From NCBI GenBank assembly GCA_017938695.1, contig JAGBBA010000042.1:26190-90189 (forward strand): a stretch of 64,000 nucleotides of DNA, in the 5' to 3' direction. Positions 55,541 through 63,124 of the stretch are shown in pieces. The notes below the pieces were generated by a model. That model did no database searches and was not told the DNA's origin. It worked only from the letters and a program-made list of their open reading frames with translations. The DNA comes from Clostridia bacterium. Lineage in GTDB: Bacteria > Bacillota > Clostridia > Christensenellales > Aristaeellaceae. Made by a program: the position numbers and the translations under genes. How positions within the stretch are numbered: position 1 is the first letter of the stretch; every line of letters starts with the position of its first letter.

Positions 55541-56554
55541 ATGCAGCGCACGCTGTCACGCAACCGGCGGCTGTACTGGGCCATTGGCCTGGGATTGCTG
55601 GGCGTGCTGGTTTTCCGGCATGTGCTGCTGGCCCTTCTGACGCAGCTGGCAGCAGGGTATCTGCTGATGATGCTGGCCCTGCCCCTGTGCCGCCTGCTGG
55701 AAAAGCATTTGCCGCCATCCACCGCAGCCGCGCTGGCCTTTCTGGCCCTGGGGGCTGCGGCCCTGGCGGTGGTGCTGCTGGTGATCCCGCCCATCTCGCA
55801 GCAGTTCCGCCAGCTGAGTGATTCGCTGCCAGCGGTGCTCCATTGGGGGCAGGATGTGTTGAACCGACTCCAGCTTGTTTTACAGGAGCGGGGCTTTGAC
55901 CTGAACCCGGTGCGCGACGAATTGTTTACGCAGATCGGCCAGCGTGCAGGCGGCCTGATCACCGGCGTGGCGCAGGCGGCTGCCCAGGTGGTGCAGGCCG
56001 CAGGAAAGCTGTTCCTTGCGCCGCTGTTTGCCTTTTATCTCTTGAGGGACAGGCGGCGCATCGTGTCCGGGCTGACGCTGCTCATTCCCGTGCAGTACCG
56101 GGCGCGGGCCGTCCGTGCCGCCCGTGAAATGCGCCGGGAAACGGCGAACTTTCTCCGGGGTCAGCTGCTGCTGTCCCTGGCGGTGGGTATGCTCACCGCC
56201 CTAGGGCTGCTGCTGACCCGTACCCCCGGCTGGCTGGTGCTGGGTCTGCTCATGGGCGTGATGGAGCTGATCCCTTACATCGGGCCGGTGCTGGCAGGCA
56301 TCCCGGCGGTGCTGCTGGCCTTGCAGGGCGGCATTGTCAGTGCACTGTGGACGCTGGGGGTGCTGTTCCTTGTCCAGCAAATCGAGGGTGGCTTGCTGTC
56401 GCCCAGGTTTCTCTCCGGCGCGACACGGCTGCATCCCTTGCTGGTGCTGCTGGCCATTTCCGCCGGAGGCATGGTGGGCGGTGCCCTGGGCATGGTACTG
56501 GCTCTGCCGGTGGTGGTGTCCCTCCGGGGCGCACTGCGGGGACTCCGGGTCTGA
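55541..56554 (+). CDS. AI-2E family / YtvI-like membrane transporter
   Basis: The 337-residue polytopic protein (about seven or eight helices) has the family pattern of paired N-terminal helices, a soluble helical middle (QQFRQLSDSLPAVLHWGQDV) and a C-terminal GLLMGVMELIPYIGPVLAGI block typical of PF01594. Members include the sporulation protein YtvI and putative AI-2 or ion exporters; substrate unknown. AAAGGAGG precedes ATG 55541, just downstream of a terminator. Confidence 0.88.
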   Translation: MQRTLSRNRRLYWAIGLGLLGVLVFRHVLLALLTQLAAGYLLMMLALPLCRLLEKHLPPSTAAALAFLALGAAALAVVLLVIPPISQQFRQLSDSLPAVLHWGQDVLNRLQLVLQERGFDLNPVRDELFTQIGQRAGGLITGVAQAAAQVVQAAGKLFLAPLFAFYLLRDRRRIVSGLTLLIPVQYRARAVRAAREMRRETANFLRGQLLLSLAVGMLTALGLLLTRTPGWLVLGLLMGVMELIPYIGPVLAGIPAVLLALQGGIVSALWTLGVLFLVQQIEGGLLSPRFLSGATRLHPLLVLLAISAGGMVGGALGMVLALPVVVSLRGALRGLRV

Positions 56555-56632
56555 CATAAATTTGTTACAATTTTCTTAATATTTTCTCATGAAAAACGAA
56601 AATTTGCTCTTTCACTTTATGGAAAAAGCGTG

Positions 56633-56638
56633 TATAAT
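56633..56638 (+). promoter_or_regulatory. -10 element of the ireB gene
   Basis: Consensus TATAAT at 56633-56638 without a clear -35. The start would be near 56645, which suits a GTG start at 56672 but leaves almost no leader for ATG 56651. Confidence 0.5.
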
Positions 56639-56671
56639 AAAGGAGTATCAATGGGTAAAGGAGCCACCGCC

Positions 56672-56932
56672 GTGCCTGAAATGTTCAATACCACCAAGCT
56701 CAAGCCCCTCCAGGAAACCGGAAACGAGGCCCAGGATATCCTGATGTATGTCTACAACGCCCTGCAGGCCAAGGGTTACGACCCCATCACGCAGATCGTT
56801 GGCTACATCATCTCCGGCGACCCCACCTACATCACCAGCCACAACCAGGCCCGCAGCATGATCTGCCGCCTGGAGCGCGATGAGATCCTGGAAGAGCTGG
56901 TTCGCTTCTACCTGGAGGGCCACACCAAGTGA
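56672..56932 (+). CDS. ireB: IreB family regulatory phosphoprotein (UPF0297)
   Basis: The core [20 protein letters not shown] followed by [20 protein letters not shown] and [16 protein letters not shown] is diagnostic of IreB. I choose GTG 56672, 8 nt after AAAGGAG (56657-56663), giving 86 residues, the usual family length; ATG 56651 in the same frame would add 7. In enterococci IreB is phosphorylated by the Ser/Thr kinase IreK and lowers cephalosporin resistance. It is normally next to ruvX and alaS; here it precedes a reductase gene with TGATG overlap. Confidence 0.93.
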   Translation: MPEMFNTTKLKPLQETGNEAQDILMYVYNALQAKGYDPITQIVGYIISGDPTYITSHNQARSMICRLERDEILEELVRFYLEGHTK

Positions 56933-57876
56933 TGACGCCCCGGCCGCTGGGCAAATGCGGCCTGCGTGTGTTTCCTTTGGCCTTCGGCACACTGACCATC
57001 AGCCCCATGCAACGGAATTTTCCGCCCGAAAAGGGTGCGGAGCTGATTCTTTATGCCGCTTCCCAGGGGATCAATCTGTTCGACACGGCACAGCTTTACG
57101 ATACATACGAACCCCTTCGCCTGGCGTTGAAAAAGCGGCCTGACCTGCTTGTGTCCACTAAGTCCTACGCGTGGGACCGCCCCACCGCTCAGGAGGCCTT
57201 TGACGACGCCCGCCGCAAACTGGATATGGACGTGATCCCCCTGTTTCTCATGCACGAGCAGGAGGACATGCTCACCCTGAAAGGCCACCGGGAGGCCTTC
57301 GATTTTTATTTGGAGCAAAAAGCCAAGGACAACATCCTGGCTGTGGGCTTTTCCACCCACCGGGTGGCTGCGGTGGATTACGCCCCCCGCTACCCCGGCG
57401 TGGATGTGATCCACCCCCTGATCAACCGCACCGGCGTGGGCATCCCCGACGGCACAAGGGACGACATGGCAGCGGCTATCCAGCGCGCCCACGATGCAGG
57501 CATCGGCATTTTCGCCATGAAGCCCCTGGGCGGCGGTCATCTGCTGAAGAGCCCGGCGGAAGCCTTCGATTACCTGAACGGCCTGGGTTGCATTGATGCG
57601 GTGTGCTGCGGCATGCAGTCCCAAGACGAGATCGACGTGAACCTTCGCCTGATGGAAGGCCTGGCCCCCGACCCGGCCGCCCAGGAGCGCACCCAGCGCG
57701 AGCCCCGCAAGCTGATCATTCACGACTGGTGCCGCGCCTGCGGCAAATGCGTGGAACGCTGCCGCCAGGGCGCGCTGAGCATCCGGGACGGCATCTGCGT
57801 GTGCGACCAGGATAAGTGCGTCCGCTGCGGCTACTGCGCCCCGGTGTGCGAGGAGTTTTGCATCAAGGTGATATAA
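56932..57876 (+). CDS. Aldo/keto reductase with C-terminal 4Fe-4S domain
   Basis: ATG 56932 overlaps the ireB stop by one base. The 314-residue protein has an aldo/keto reductase barrel (GKCGLRVFPLAFGTLTISPM, NLFDTAQLYDTYEPLRLALK) and, from about 265, a two-cluster ferredoxin tail (CRACGKCVERC and CVRCGYCAPVC). Such ferredoxin-linked reductases are common in strict anaerobes and act in the cytoplasm on unknown carbonyls. Its last 47 bp, including the stop, are repeated downstream of the next gene. Confidence 0.92.
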   Translation: MTPRPLGKCGLRVFPLAFGTLTISPMQRNFPPEKGAELILYAASQGINLFDTAQLYDTYEPLRLALKKRPDLLVSTKSYAWDRPTAQEAFDDARRKLDMDVIPLFLMHEQEDMLTLKGHREAFDFYLEQKAKDNILAVGFSTHRVAAVDYAPRYPGVDVIHPLINRTGVGIPDGTRDDMAAAIQRAHDAGIGIFAMKPLGGGHLLKSPAEAFDYLNGLGCIDAVCCGMQSQDEIDVNLRLMEGLAPDPAAQERTQREPRKLIIHDWCRACGKCVERCRQGALSIRDGICVCDQDKCVRCGYCAPVCEEFCIKVI

Positions 57877-57877
57877 T
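57830..57877 (+). repeat. 48-bp direct repeat, left copy
   Basis: This copy comprises the 3' end of the reductase gene, its TAA and one more base. It matches 58820-58867 at 47 of 48 positions (G versus A at 57845/58835, silent in the coding copy). Confidence 0.9.
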
Positions 57878-57894
57878 GATGGAGGTGCATACCA

Positions 57895-58818
57895 ATGAAA
57901 TTAGGGAAAATCGAACGCATTGATGACCTTCATTCTGTATGGCCCCATGAAGCCCATGATTTCACCAAGTGGCTATCGCAGGATGAAAATCTTGCGCTAC
58001 TTGGCGATGCCATTGGGACCAACATTGTTTTAGAAGAGCGTGAGTCTGCCGTTGGTAGCTTTAGTGTAGACCTTTTTGCAACGGAAGAGGGTACTTCGCG
58101 GCGTATCATCATTGAAAACCAGCTTGAAGATACCGACCACGATCATCTCGGGAAAATTATTACCTATGCATCCGGTAAAGATGCAGAAATCATTATTTGG
58201 ATTGTAAAACGGGCGCGAGATGAACATCGTCAGGCAATCGAATGGTTGAATCAGCATACAGATGAAAAACTGGGCTTTTTCTTAGTAGAGATTGAGCTGT
58301 GGAAAATAGGGGAGTCGCTTCCTGCGCCTAAGTTTAGTATCGTTGAACGTCCTAATGATTGGGCAAAAACGATGAAAGCAACTGATGGACTTTCTGAAAC
58401 AAAAAAACTTCAATTGGAATTTTGGCAAGCATTTTGTGATTATGCTTTCCAGAAAACTGACTTTAGCAAAACTTTTTCAAGGCGTAAAGCGCAGGCACAG
58501 CATTGGTACGATCTTTCCATCGGTAGTTCTTCTTGCCATATTAGCTTGACGGCGAATACGCAAAAGAAAAGAATTGGTGCAGAGATTTACATCACCGAAA
58601 ACAAAGCTCTTTTTGAGCATATGAAAAACAACCAGGAGAATATAGAAAAAGAATTGGGCGTAACGCTTGTATGGCGAACTGCTACCAAGGCTTGTCGAAT
58701 TCTGGCGCAGGAAAACGGTGATATCAAAGCTGATCAAGCTAAGTGGCCCGTTTACTTTGACTGGTTCTGCGATATGGCGACGAGATTACGAACGATTGCA
58801 AAAAAATATGATACCTAA
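57895..58818 (+). CDS. DUF4268 / PD-(D/E)XK nuclease-like protein
   Basis: The 307-residue protein begins with a nuclease-like fold: SVDLFATEEG (Asp59) and RIIIENQLEDTDHDHLGKII with Glu74-Asn75-Gln76 in the E-x-K/Q position, the layout of PD-(D/E)XK enzymes. The C-terminal half (FCDYAFQKTDFSKTFSRRKA ... RIGAEIYITENKALFEHMKN) is the DUF4268 region. Homologues are seen in defence and mobile-element contexts; activity is not established. Base composition is clearly lower in G+C than the neighbours. The gene sits between two 48-bp direct repeats, 990 bp apart, with its own GGAGGTG site. Confidence 0.88.
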   Translation: MKLGKIERIDDLHSVWPHEAHDFTKWLSQDENLALLGDAIGTNIVLEERESAVGSFSVDLFATEEGTSRRIIIENQLEDTDHDHLGKIITYASGKDAEIIIWIVKRARDEHRQAIEWLNQHTDEKLGFFLVEIELWKIGESLPAPKFSIVERPNDWAKTMKATDGLSETKKLQLEFWQAFCDYAFQKTDFSKTFSRRKAQAQHWYDLSIGSSSCHISLTANTQKKRIGAEIYITENKALFEHMKNNQENIEKELGVTLVWRTATKACRILAQENGDIKADQAKWPVYFDWFCDMATRLRTIAKKYDT

Positions 58819-58819
58819 T

Positions 58820-58867
58820 GCTACTGCGCCCCGGTATGCGAGGAGTTTTGCATCAAGGTGATATAAT
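58820..58867 (+). repeat. 48-bp direct repeat, right copy
   Basis: It begins one base after the DUF4268 stop codon and repeats the reductase 3' end. Beyond it normal G+C-rich sequence resumes toward argS. Confidence 0.9.
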
Positions 58868-58967
58868 TTTGCGGCTTGCGTAAAAGCAGGCCGTTTTTCT
58901 GTTGCTTCCAGGGTGCGAAATATGGTATGATATAGGATGTACGATTGTATAAAGGAGTCTGACCTGT

Positions 58968-60686
58968 ATGGATATGATGACCCGCATCGCATCCCTGACC
59001 GCCGATTGCCTGGCCTCCACCTGGCCCGAGGCCCAGGGACTGCCCGCTGCTGACGAGATCCGCGGCCTGCTGGCCGTTCCCCCGGACCCCAACATGGGTG
59101 ATTACGCCTTCCCCGTGTTCCGCCTGGCCAAGGCCCTGCGCATGGCACCTCCCAAGATCGCCCAGACCCTGTGCGATAGTTGGAACCATGCCGATGTGGC
59201 CCGGGTGGAAGCCGTGAACGGCTACATGAATTTCTTCCTCAACCGTGTCAACTTTGCCAAGGAGACCCTGGACGCCATCCTGGCCCAGGGCGAAAGCTTT
59301 GGCTCTTCCGACATGGGCAAGGGCAAGACTGTCTGCCTGGACTATTCCTCCATCAACATCGCCAAGCGTTTCGGCGTGGGCCATCTGAGCACCACCATGC
59401 TGGGCCACTCCCTCAAGCGCATCCACGATTTCCTGGGCTACAAGACTGTGGGCATCAATCACCTGGGCGACTGGGGCACCCAGTTCGGCAAGATGATCTA
59501 CGCCTACAAGACCTGGGGCACCAAGGAAGAAGTGGAAGAGAAGGGCATCACCGAAATGATGCGCCTCTACGTCAAGTTCCACGAGGAAGCCGAGAAAGAT
59601 CCCACCCTGGATGACAAGGGCCGCGCCTGGTTCAAGAAGATCGAAGACGGCGACGAGGAAGCCCGCGCCATCTGGAACTGGTTCAAGGACATCACCCTGC
59701 GCGACGCCGAGCGTGTGTACAAGCTCCTGGGCGTGGAGTTCGACTCCTATGCTGGTGAGAGCTTCTACATGGACAAGATGGACGTGGTCATCGACGAGCT
59801 GCGCGAAAAGGGCCTGCTGACCATTTCCGACGGCGCCTCTGTTGTTGATCTGGAAGAGGACAAGATGCCCCCCTGCATCATCCTGCGCCGCGACGGTGCG
59901 ACCCTCTACCACACCCGCGACCTGGCCGCCGCCGTGTACCGCAAGAATACCTACGATTTCGACAAGTGCCTCTACGTCGTGGCCTACCAGCAGGACCTGC
60001 ACTTCCGCCAGCTGTTCCGCGTGCTGGAGAAGATGGGCAAGCCCTGGGCCAAGGACTGCGTGCACGTGTCCTTTGGCATGATCTCCTTCGAGGGCCAGGC
60101 CTTCTCCACCCGTAAGGGCCGCGTGGTCTACCTGGAGGATGTGCTGAACCAGGCCATGCAGAAGGCCCTGGACATCATCAACGAAAAGTCCCCCAACCTG
60201 GAGAACAAGGAAGAAGTGGCCCGTCAGGTGGGCATCGGTGCTGTGATCTACTCCGACCTGAGCAACGGCCGCATCAAGGACATCGACTTCTCCTTCGACC
60301 GCGCCCTCAACTTCGACGGCGAGACCGGCCCCTATGTGCAGTACACCCACGCCCGCTGCTGCTCCGTGCTGCGCAAGGCTGCTGATGTGGCCCTGCCCGA
60401 GGTGGACTACGCCGCCCTGTCCGACGACGAGGCCCAGGCCCTGCTGCGCCTGCTGAGCCGCTTCCCCGACGTGATCAAGGAAGCCGCCGAGAAGTACGAG
60501 CCCTCCATGATCACCCGCGCCGTCACCGATATCGCCCAGGCCTACAACAAGTTCTACTACGAACACCGCATCCTGGACGAGGATCTCAACGCCGCCGCTG
60601 CCCGCGTGGCCCTGACCCGCGCCGCCAAGGACGTCATCAAGACCGGCCTGTGGCTGATTGGTATCGAGGCACCCGAACGTATGTAA
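58968..60686 (+). CDS. argS: Arginyl-tRNA synthetase
   Basis: The 572-residue protein has the ArgRS N-terminal additional domain (1-100, with PNMGDYAFPVFRLAKALRMA), the catalytic core (NHLGDWGTQFGKMI) and the anticodon-binding alpha-helical C-terminus ending in GIEAPERM. The HIGH equivalent is FGVGHLSTT, with Gly in the usual His position; the KMSKS equivalent is STRKGRVVYL. AAAGGAG lies 10 nt before ATG 58968. No T-box is visible upstream, unlike leuS and proS. Confidence 0.96.
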   Translation: MDMMTRIASLTADCLASTWPEAQGLPAADEIRGLLAVPPDPNMGDYAFPVFRLAKALRMAPPKIAQTLCDSWNHADVARVEAVNGYMNFFLNRVNFAKETLDAILAQGESFGSSDMGKGKTVCLDYSSINIAKRFGVGHLSTTMLGHSLKRIHDFLGYKTVGINHLGDWGTQFGKMIYAYKTWGTKEEVEEKGITEMMRLYVKFHEEAEKDPTLDDKGRAWFKKIEDGDEEARAIWNWFKDITLRDAERVYKLLGVEFDSYAGESFYMDKMDVVIDELREKGLLTISDGASVVDLEEDKMPPCIILRRDGATLYHTRDLAAAVYRKNTYDFDKCLYVVAYQQDLHFRQLFRVLEKMGKPWAKDCVHVSFGMISFEGQAFSTRKGRVVYLEDVLNQAMQKALDIINEKSPNLENKEEVARQVGIGAVIYSDLSNGRIKDIDFSFDRALNFDGETGPYVQYTHARCCSVLRKAADVALPEVDYAALSDDEAQALLRLLSRFPDVIKEAAEKYEPSMITRAVTDIAQAYNKFYYEHRILDEDLNAAAARVALTRAAKDVIKTGLWLIGIEAPERM

Positions 60687-60696
60687 ATTGTTGCGT

Positions 60697-60738
60697 GCGA
60701 GAGAGGCGGCTTTTTCTGAGAAAAAGCCCCTCTCTCGC
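60697..60738 (+). terminator. Terminator of argS
   Basis: An 18-bp stem (GCGAGAGAGG with complement, then GGCTTTTT with complement, one bulged C) closes a 5-nt loop. It separates argS from the proS promoter. Confidence 0.8.
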
Positions 60739-60821
60739 GCTCTCTCCCGAAAAAGCAGCGACCTATGCTTACAAAGCGTATCATTCAAACAATTTGGTTT
60801 ATGTCGCATTGTAAAAATAGG

Positions 60822-60850
60822 TTGCACTTTTGCTTTTCAACAGGTATAAT
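60822..60850 (+). promoter_or_regulatory. Promoter of proS
   Basis: TTGCAC (60822-60827) and TATAAT (60845-60850) are 17 nt apart; transcription should start near 60857. Confidence 0.82.
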
Positions 60851-60856
60851 ATCTTC

Positions 60857-61079
60857 TGTACATTGACGGAGAACGTTTCTCACGCTGTGTCCCAAGAGAG
60901 CATGCCCACGGCTGCAAGGCATGCGACCGGCCTGCGAAGCTCCCCACCTCCCGAGTACGCGGAGAAATCCGCCGGGCCGCTCCCGATACAGGGCATACGA
61001 GGGCGCATTTCGCGCCGAAGCAAGGTGGTACCGCGAAGTTCACGCTTCGCCCCTGCAACAAGGGGGCGAAGCGTTTTTT
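60857..61079 (+). promoter_or_regulatory. T-box leader of proS
   Basis: The leader contains CCCAAGAGAGC (distal stem I), the T-box AAGGTGGTACCGCG (61022-61035), and a terminator with an 11-bp stem CGCTTCGCCCC/GGGGCGAAGCG (61043-61073) followed by TTTTTT. It should respond to uncharged tRNA-Pro. The specifier codon was not assigned with confidence. Confidence 0.93.
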
Positions 61080-61108
61080 CGTCCCAATACAGAAAAGGAG
61101 AGTATCCC

Positions 61109-62836
61109 ATGAAGCTCAAGAATCTGGTCTCCAAGCGTTACAAGGAAACCCCTGCCGATTGCCAGATCGCCTCTCAGGCACTGATGATGCGCGGCGGCTA
61201 CATCAAGCCCGTGGGCAACGGCATTTTCACCCTGTTCCCCGTCACCAAGCGCATTACCTCCAAGATCGAGAAGATCATCCGCGAGGAAATGAACCGCATC
61301 GACGGCCAGGAGCTGCTTTTCCCCGTGGCTATGCCTGCCACCATCTGGCGCGAGTCCGGCCGCTATGACGCCATCGGCTCTGAGCTGCTGCGCTTCAAGG
61401 ATCGCTCCGAGCAGGATATGGTGCTGGGCATGACCCACGAAGAAGCCTCCGTGCACTTTGTCCGCGACATTGCCGACAGCTACACCCAGTATCCCTTCAT
61501 GATCTACCAGATCCAGACCAAGTTCCGCGATGAGCCCCGTTGCCGCGGCGGCCTGATCCGCGTGCGCGAGTTCACCATGAAGGACGCTTACTCCTTCCAC
61601 ACCTCCCAGGAGGATCTGGAAAAGTACTACCAGGTCTGCTACGATGCCTACAACCGCATTTTCGCCCGCGCTGGCGTGCCTGAGGTGGTGGCTGTGGCTT
61701 CCGACAGCGGCATGATGGGCGGCAAGGTCTCCCACGAGTACATGCTGCTGACCGCCGTGGGCGAGGACACCATCGTCCTCTGCCACGACTGCGACTACCG
61801 CGCCAATATGGAGGCTGCCCCCTGCATCGTCCATGGCGAGGCTGGCGAAGTGGCCGAGCTGACCAAGGTTTCCACCCCCAATGTGAAGACCATCGAAGAC
61901 CTGTGCGCCTTCCTGAACGTCCGCGCTGACCAGACCTGCAAGGCCGTGGTCTACCAGGAGAACCTCACCGACAAGTTCGTGGTGGCCTTCCTCCGCGGCG
62001 ATCTGGACATCAACGAAACCAAGCTGCGCAACTACCTCAAGGCCGAGATCCACGCCGCCGAGCTCACCGAGAACAGCCCCCTGTGCGCTGGCTTCATCGG
62101 CCCCAAGGGCATCAGCAACGACGTGCGCGTGGTGTTTGACGCATCCCTCAAGGGCATCAATGCCCTGGTGTGCGGCGCCAATGAGCCCGACGCCCACATG
62201 ACCGGCCTGAACATTGCCCGCGACATCGGCGAAGTGGAATACGTTGACGTGGCCAAGGCCTACGACGGCGGCATCTGCCCCGTGTGCGGCAAGCCCAGCA
62301 TCTACACCTCCCGCGGCATCGAGGTGGGCAACATCTTCCAGCTGGGCACCAAGTATACCGAGAGCATGAACATGACCTACGTCGACCAGGACGGCAGCCT
62401 GAAGCACCCCATCATGGGCTGCTACGGCATCGGCGTGGGCCGTCTGGCCGCCTCCGTCTGCGAGGCTCACCGCGATGATTACGGCCCCATCTGGCCCATC
62501 TCCATTGCGCCGTGGCATGTGCACCTGTGCTCCATGCGTGCCGATAACGAGGAAGTGGCCGCCATGTCCCAGAAGATCTACGACGAGCTGACCGCCAAGG
62601 GTATCGAAGTCATCTGGGACGACCGTCCCGTCAGTGCCGGCGTTATGTTCGCCGATGCCGATCTCTTCGGCGTGCCCGTCCGCGTCATCGTCAGCCCCAA
62701 GGGCCTCAAGAACGGCACCATCGAGATCTCCACCCGCGACAAGTCCCTGCGCGACAACAAGCCCATCGACGAAGCCGTCGATTTTGTCTACAACTACGTC
62801 GTTTCCGAGCTCGCCAAGCTCGACTGCAAGCTGTAA
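61109..62836 (+). CDS. proS: Prolyl-tRNA synthetase, bacterial type with editing domain
   Basis: ATG 61109, after AAAAGGAGAG, gives 575 residues, the length of bacterial-type ProRS. Class II motifs are visible: GNGIFTLFPVTKRI and MTHEEASVHFVRDI with RDEPRCRGGLIRVREF (motif 2), and GCYGIGVGRLAASV (motif 3). The YbaK-like INS editing domain lies at about 225-400 (YRANMEAAPC ... KLRNYLKAEIHAAELTENSP). The frame extends upstream through the T-box but that part is not translated. TAA abuts a composite palindrome. Confidence 0.97.
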   Translation: MKLKNLVSKRYKETPADCQIASQALMMRGGYIKPVGNGIFTLFPVTKRITSKIEKIIREEMNRIDGQELLFPVAMPATIWRESGRYDAIGSELLRFKDRSEQDMVLGMTHEEASVHFVRDIADSYTQYPFMIYQIQTKFRDEPRCRGGLIRVREFTMKDAYSFHTSQEDLEKYYQVCYDAYNRIFARAGVPEVVAVASDSGMMGGKVSHEYMLLTAVGEDTIVLCHDCDYRANMEAAPCIVHGEAGEVAELTKVSTPNVKTIEDLCAFLNVRADQTCKAVVYQENLTDKFVVAFLRGDLDINETKLRNYLKAEIHAAELTENSPLCAGFIGPKGISNDVRVVFDASLKGINALVCGANEPDAHMTGLNIARDIGEVEYVDVAKAYDGGICPVCGKPSIYTSRGIEVGNIFQLGTKYTESMNMTYVDQDGSLKHPIMGCYGIGVGRLAASVCEAHRDDYGPIWPISIAPWHVHLCSMRADNEEVAAMSQKIYDELTAKGIEVIWDDRPVSAGVMFADADLFGVPVRVIVSPKGLKNGTIEISTRDKSLRDNKPIDEAVDFVYNYVVSELAKLDCKL

Positions 62837-62897
62837 CCAGGGGCTCTGGGAAGGGCTCTGCCCTTAAGAATCCCGCGAAGGGCCGTTCGGCCCGGGC
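62837..62897 (+). repeat. Composite palindrome copy 6 (truncated), after proS
   Basis: CCAGGGGC directly follows TAA, then GGGAAGGGC-TCT-GCCCTTAAGAATCCCGC and GAAGGGCC-GTTC-GGCCC, where the copy ends. It keeps the order of the longer copies. Confidence 0.7.
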
Positions 62898-62960
62898 AAA
62901 TGCCCATAAGACAGTCTAGATGAACAAACCAAGCGTCTGCCAAACAGGATTGATTGTATC

Positions 62961-62982
62961 CCCATGCTCTGCATGGGTTTTT
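62961..62982 (+). terminator. Terminator downstream of proS
   Basis: CCCATGC-TCT-GCATGGG with TTTTTC after it is a compact Rho-independent terminator. Confidence 0.85.
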
Positions 62983-63005
62983 CTTGTTAAAGCGCTTAAC
63001 CATGC

Positions 63006-63047
63006 AAAAAGGCAACCATGTGTGCAATTACACTTGGTTGCCTTTTT
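63006..63047. terminator. Bidirectional terminator before the surface-protein gene
   Basis: A-tract plus GGCAACC (63006-63017) pairs with GGTTGCC plus T-tract (63036-63047), so it can end transcription from either side, including the convergent surface-protein gene. Confidence 0.85.
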
Positions 63048-63124
63048 GTTTTGTGTCAGTATGAATGGGAGGCACAGAAAACCTTGCAATTTGTCGCTCT
63101 ATCGGTATCAAAAACCATTAGAAG

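Noticed and set aside
57895-58818. DUF4268 gene as a type II restriction enzyme
   Set aside because: A PD-(D/E)XK-like core is visible but there is no methyltransferase neighbour and the lysine of the motif is Gln, so a specific restriction function is not claimed.
60830-61108. N-terminal extension of proS
   Set aside because: The extra codons translate the T-box leader and terminator; AAAAGGAGAG before ATG 61109 and the family N-terminus fix the start.
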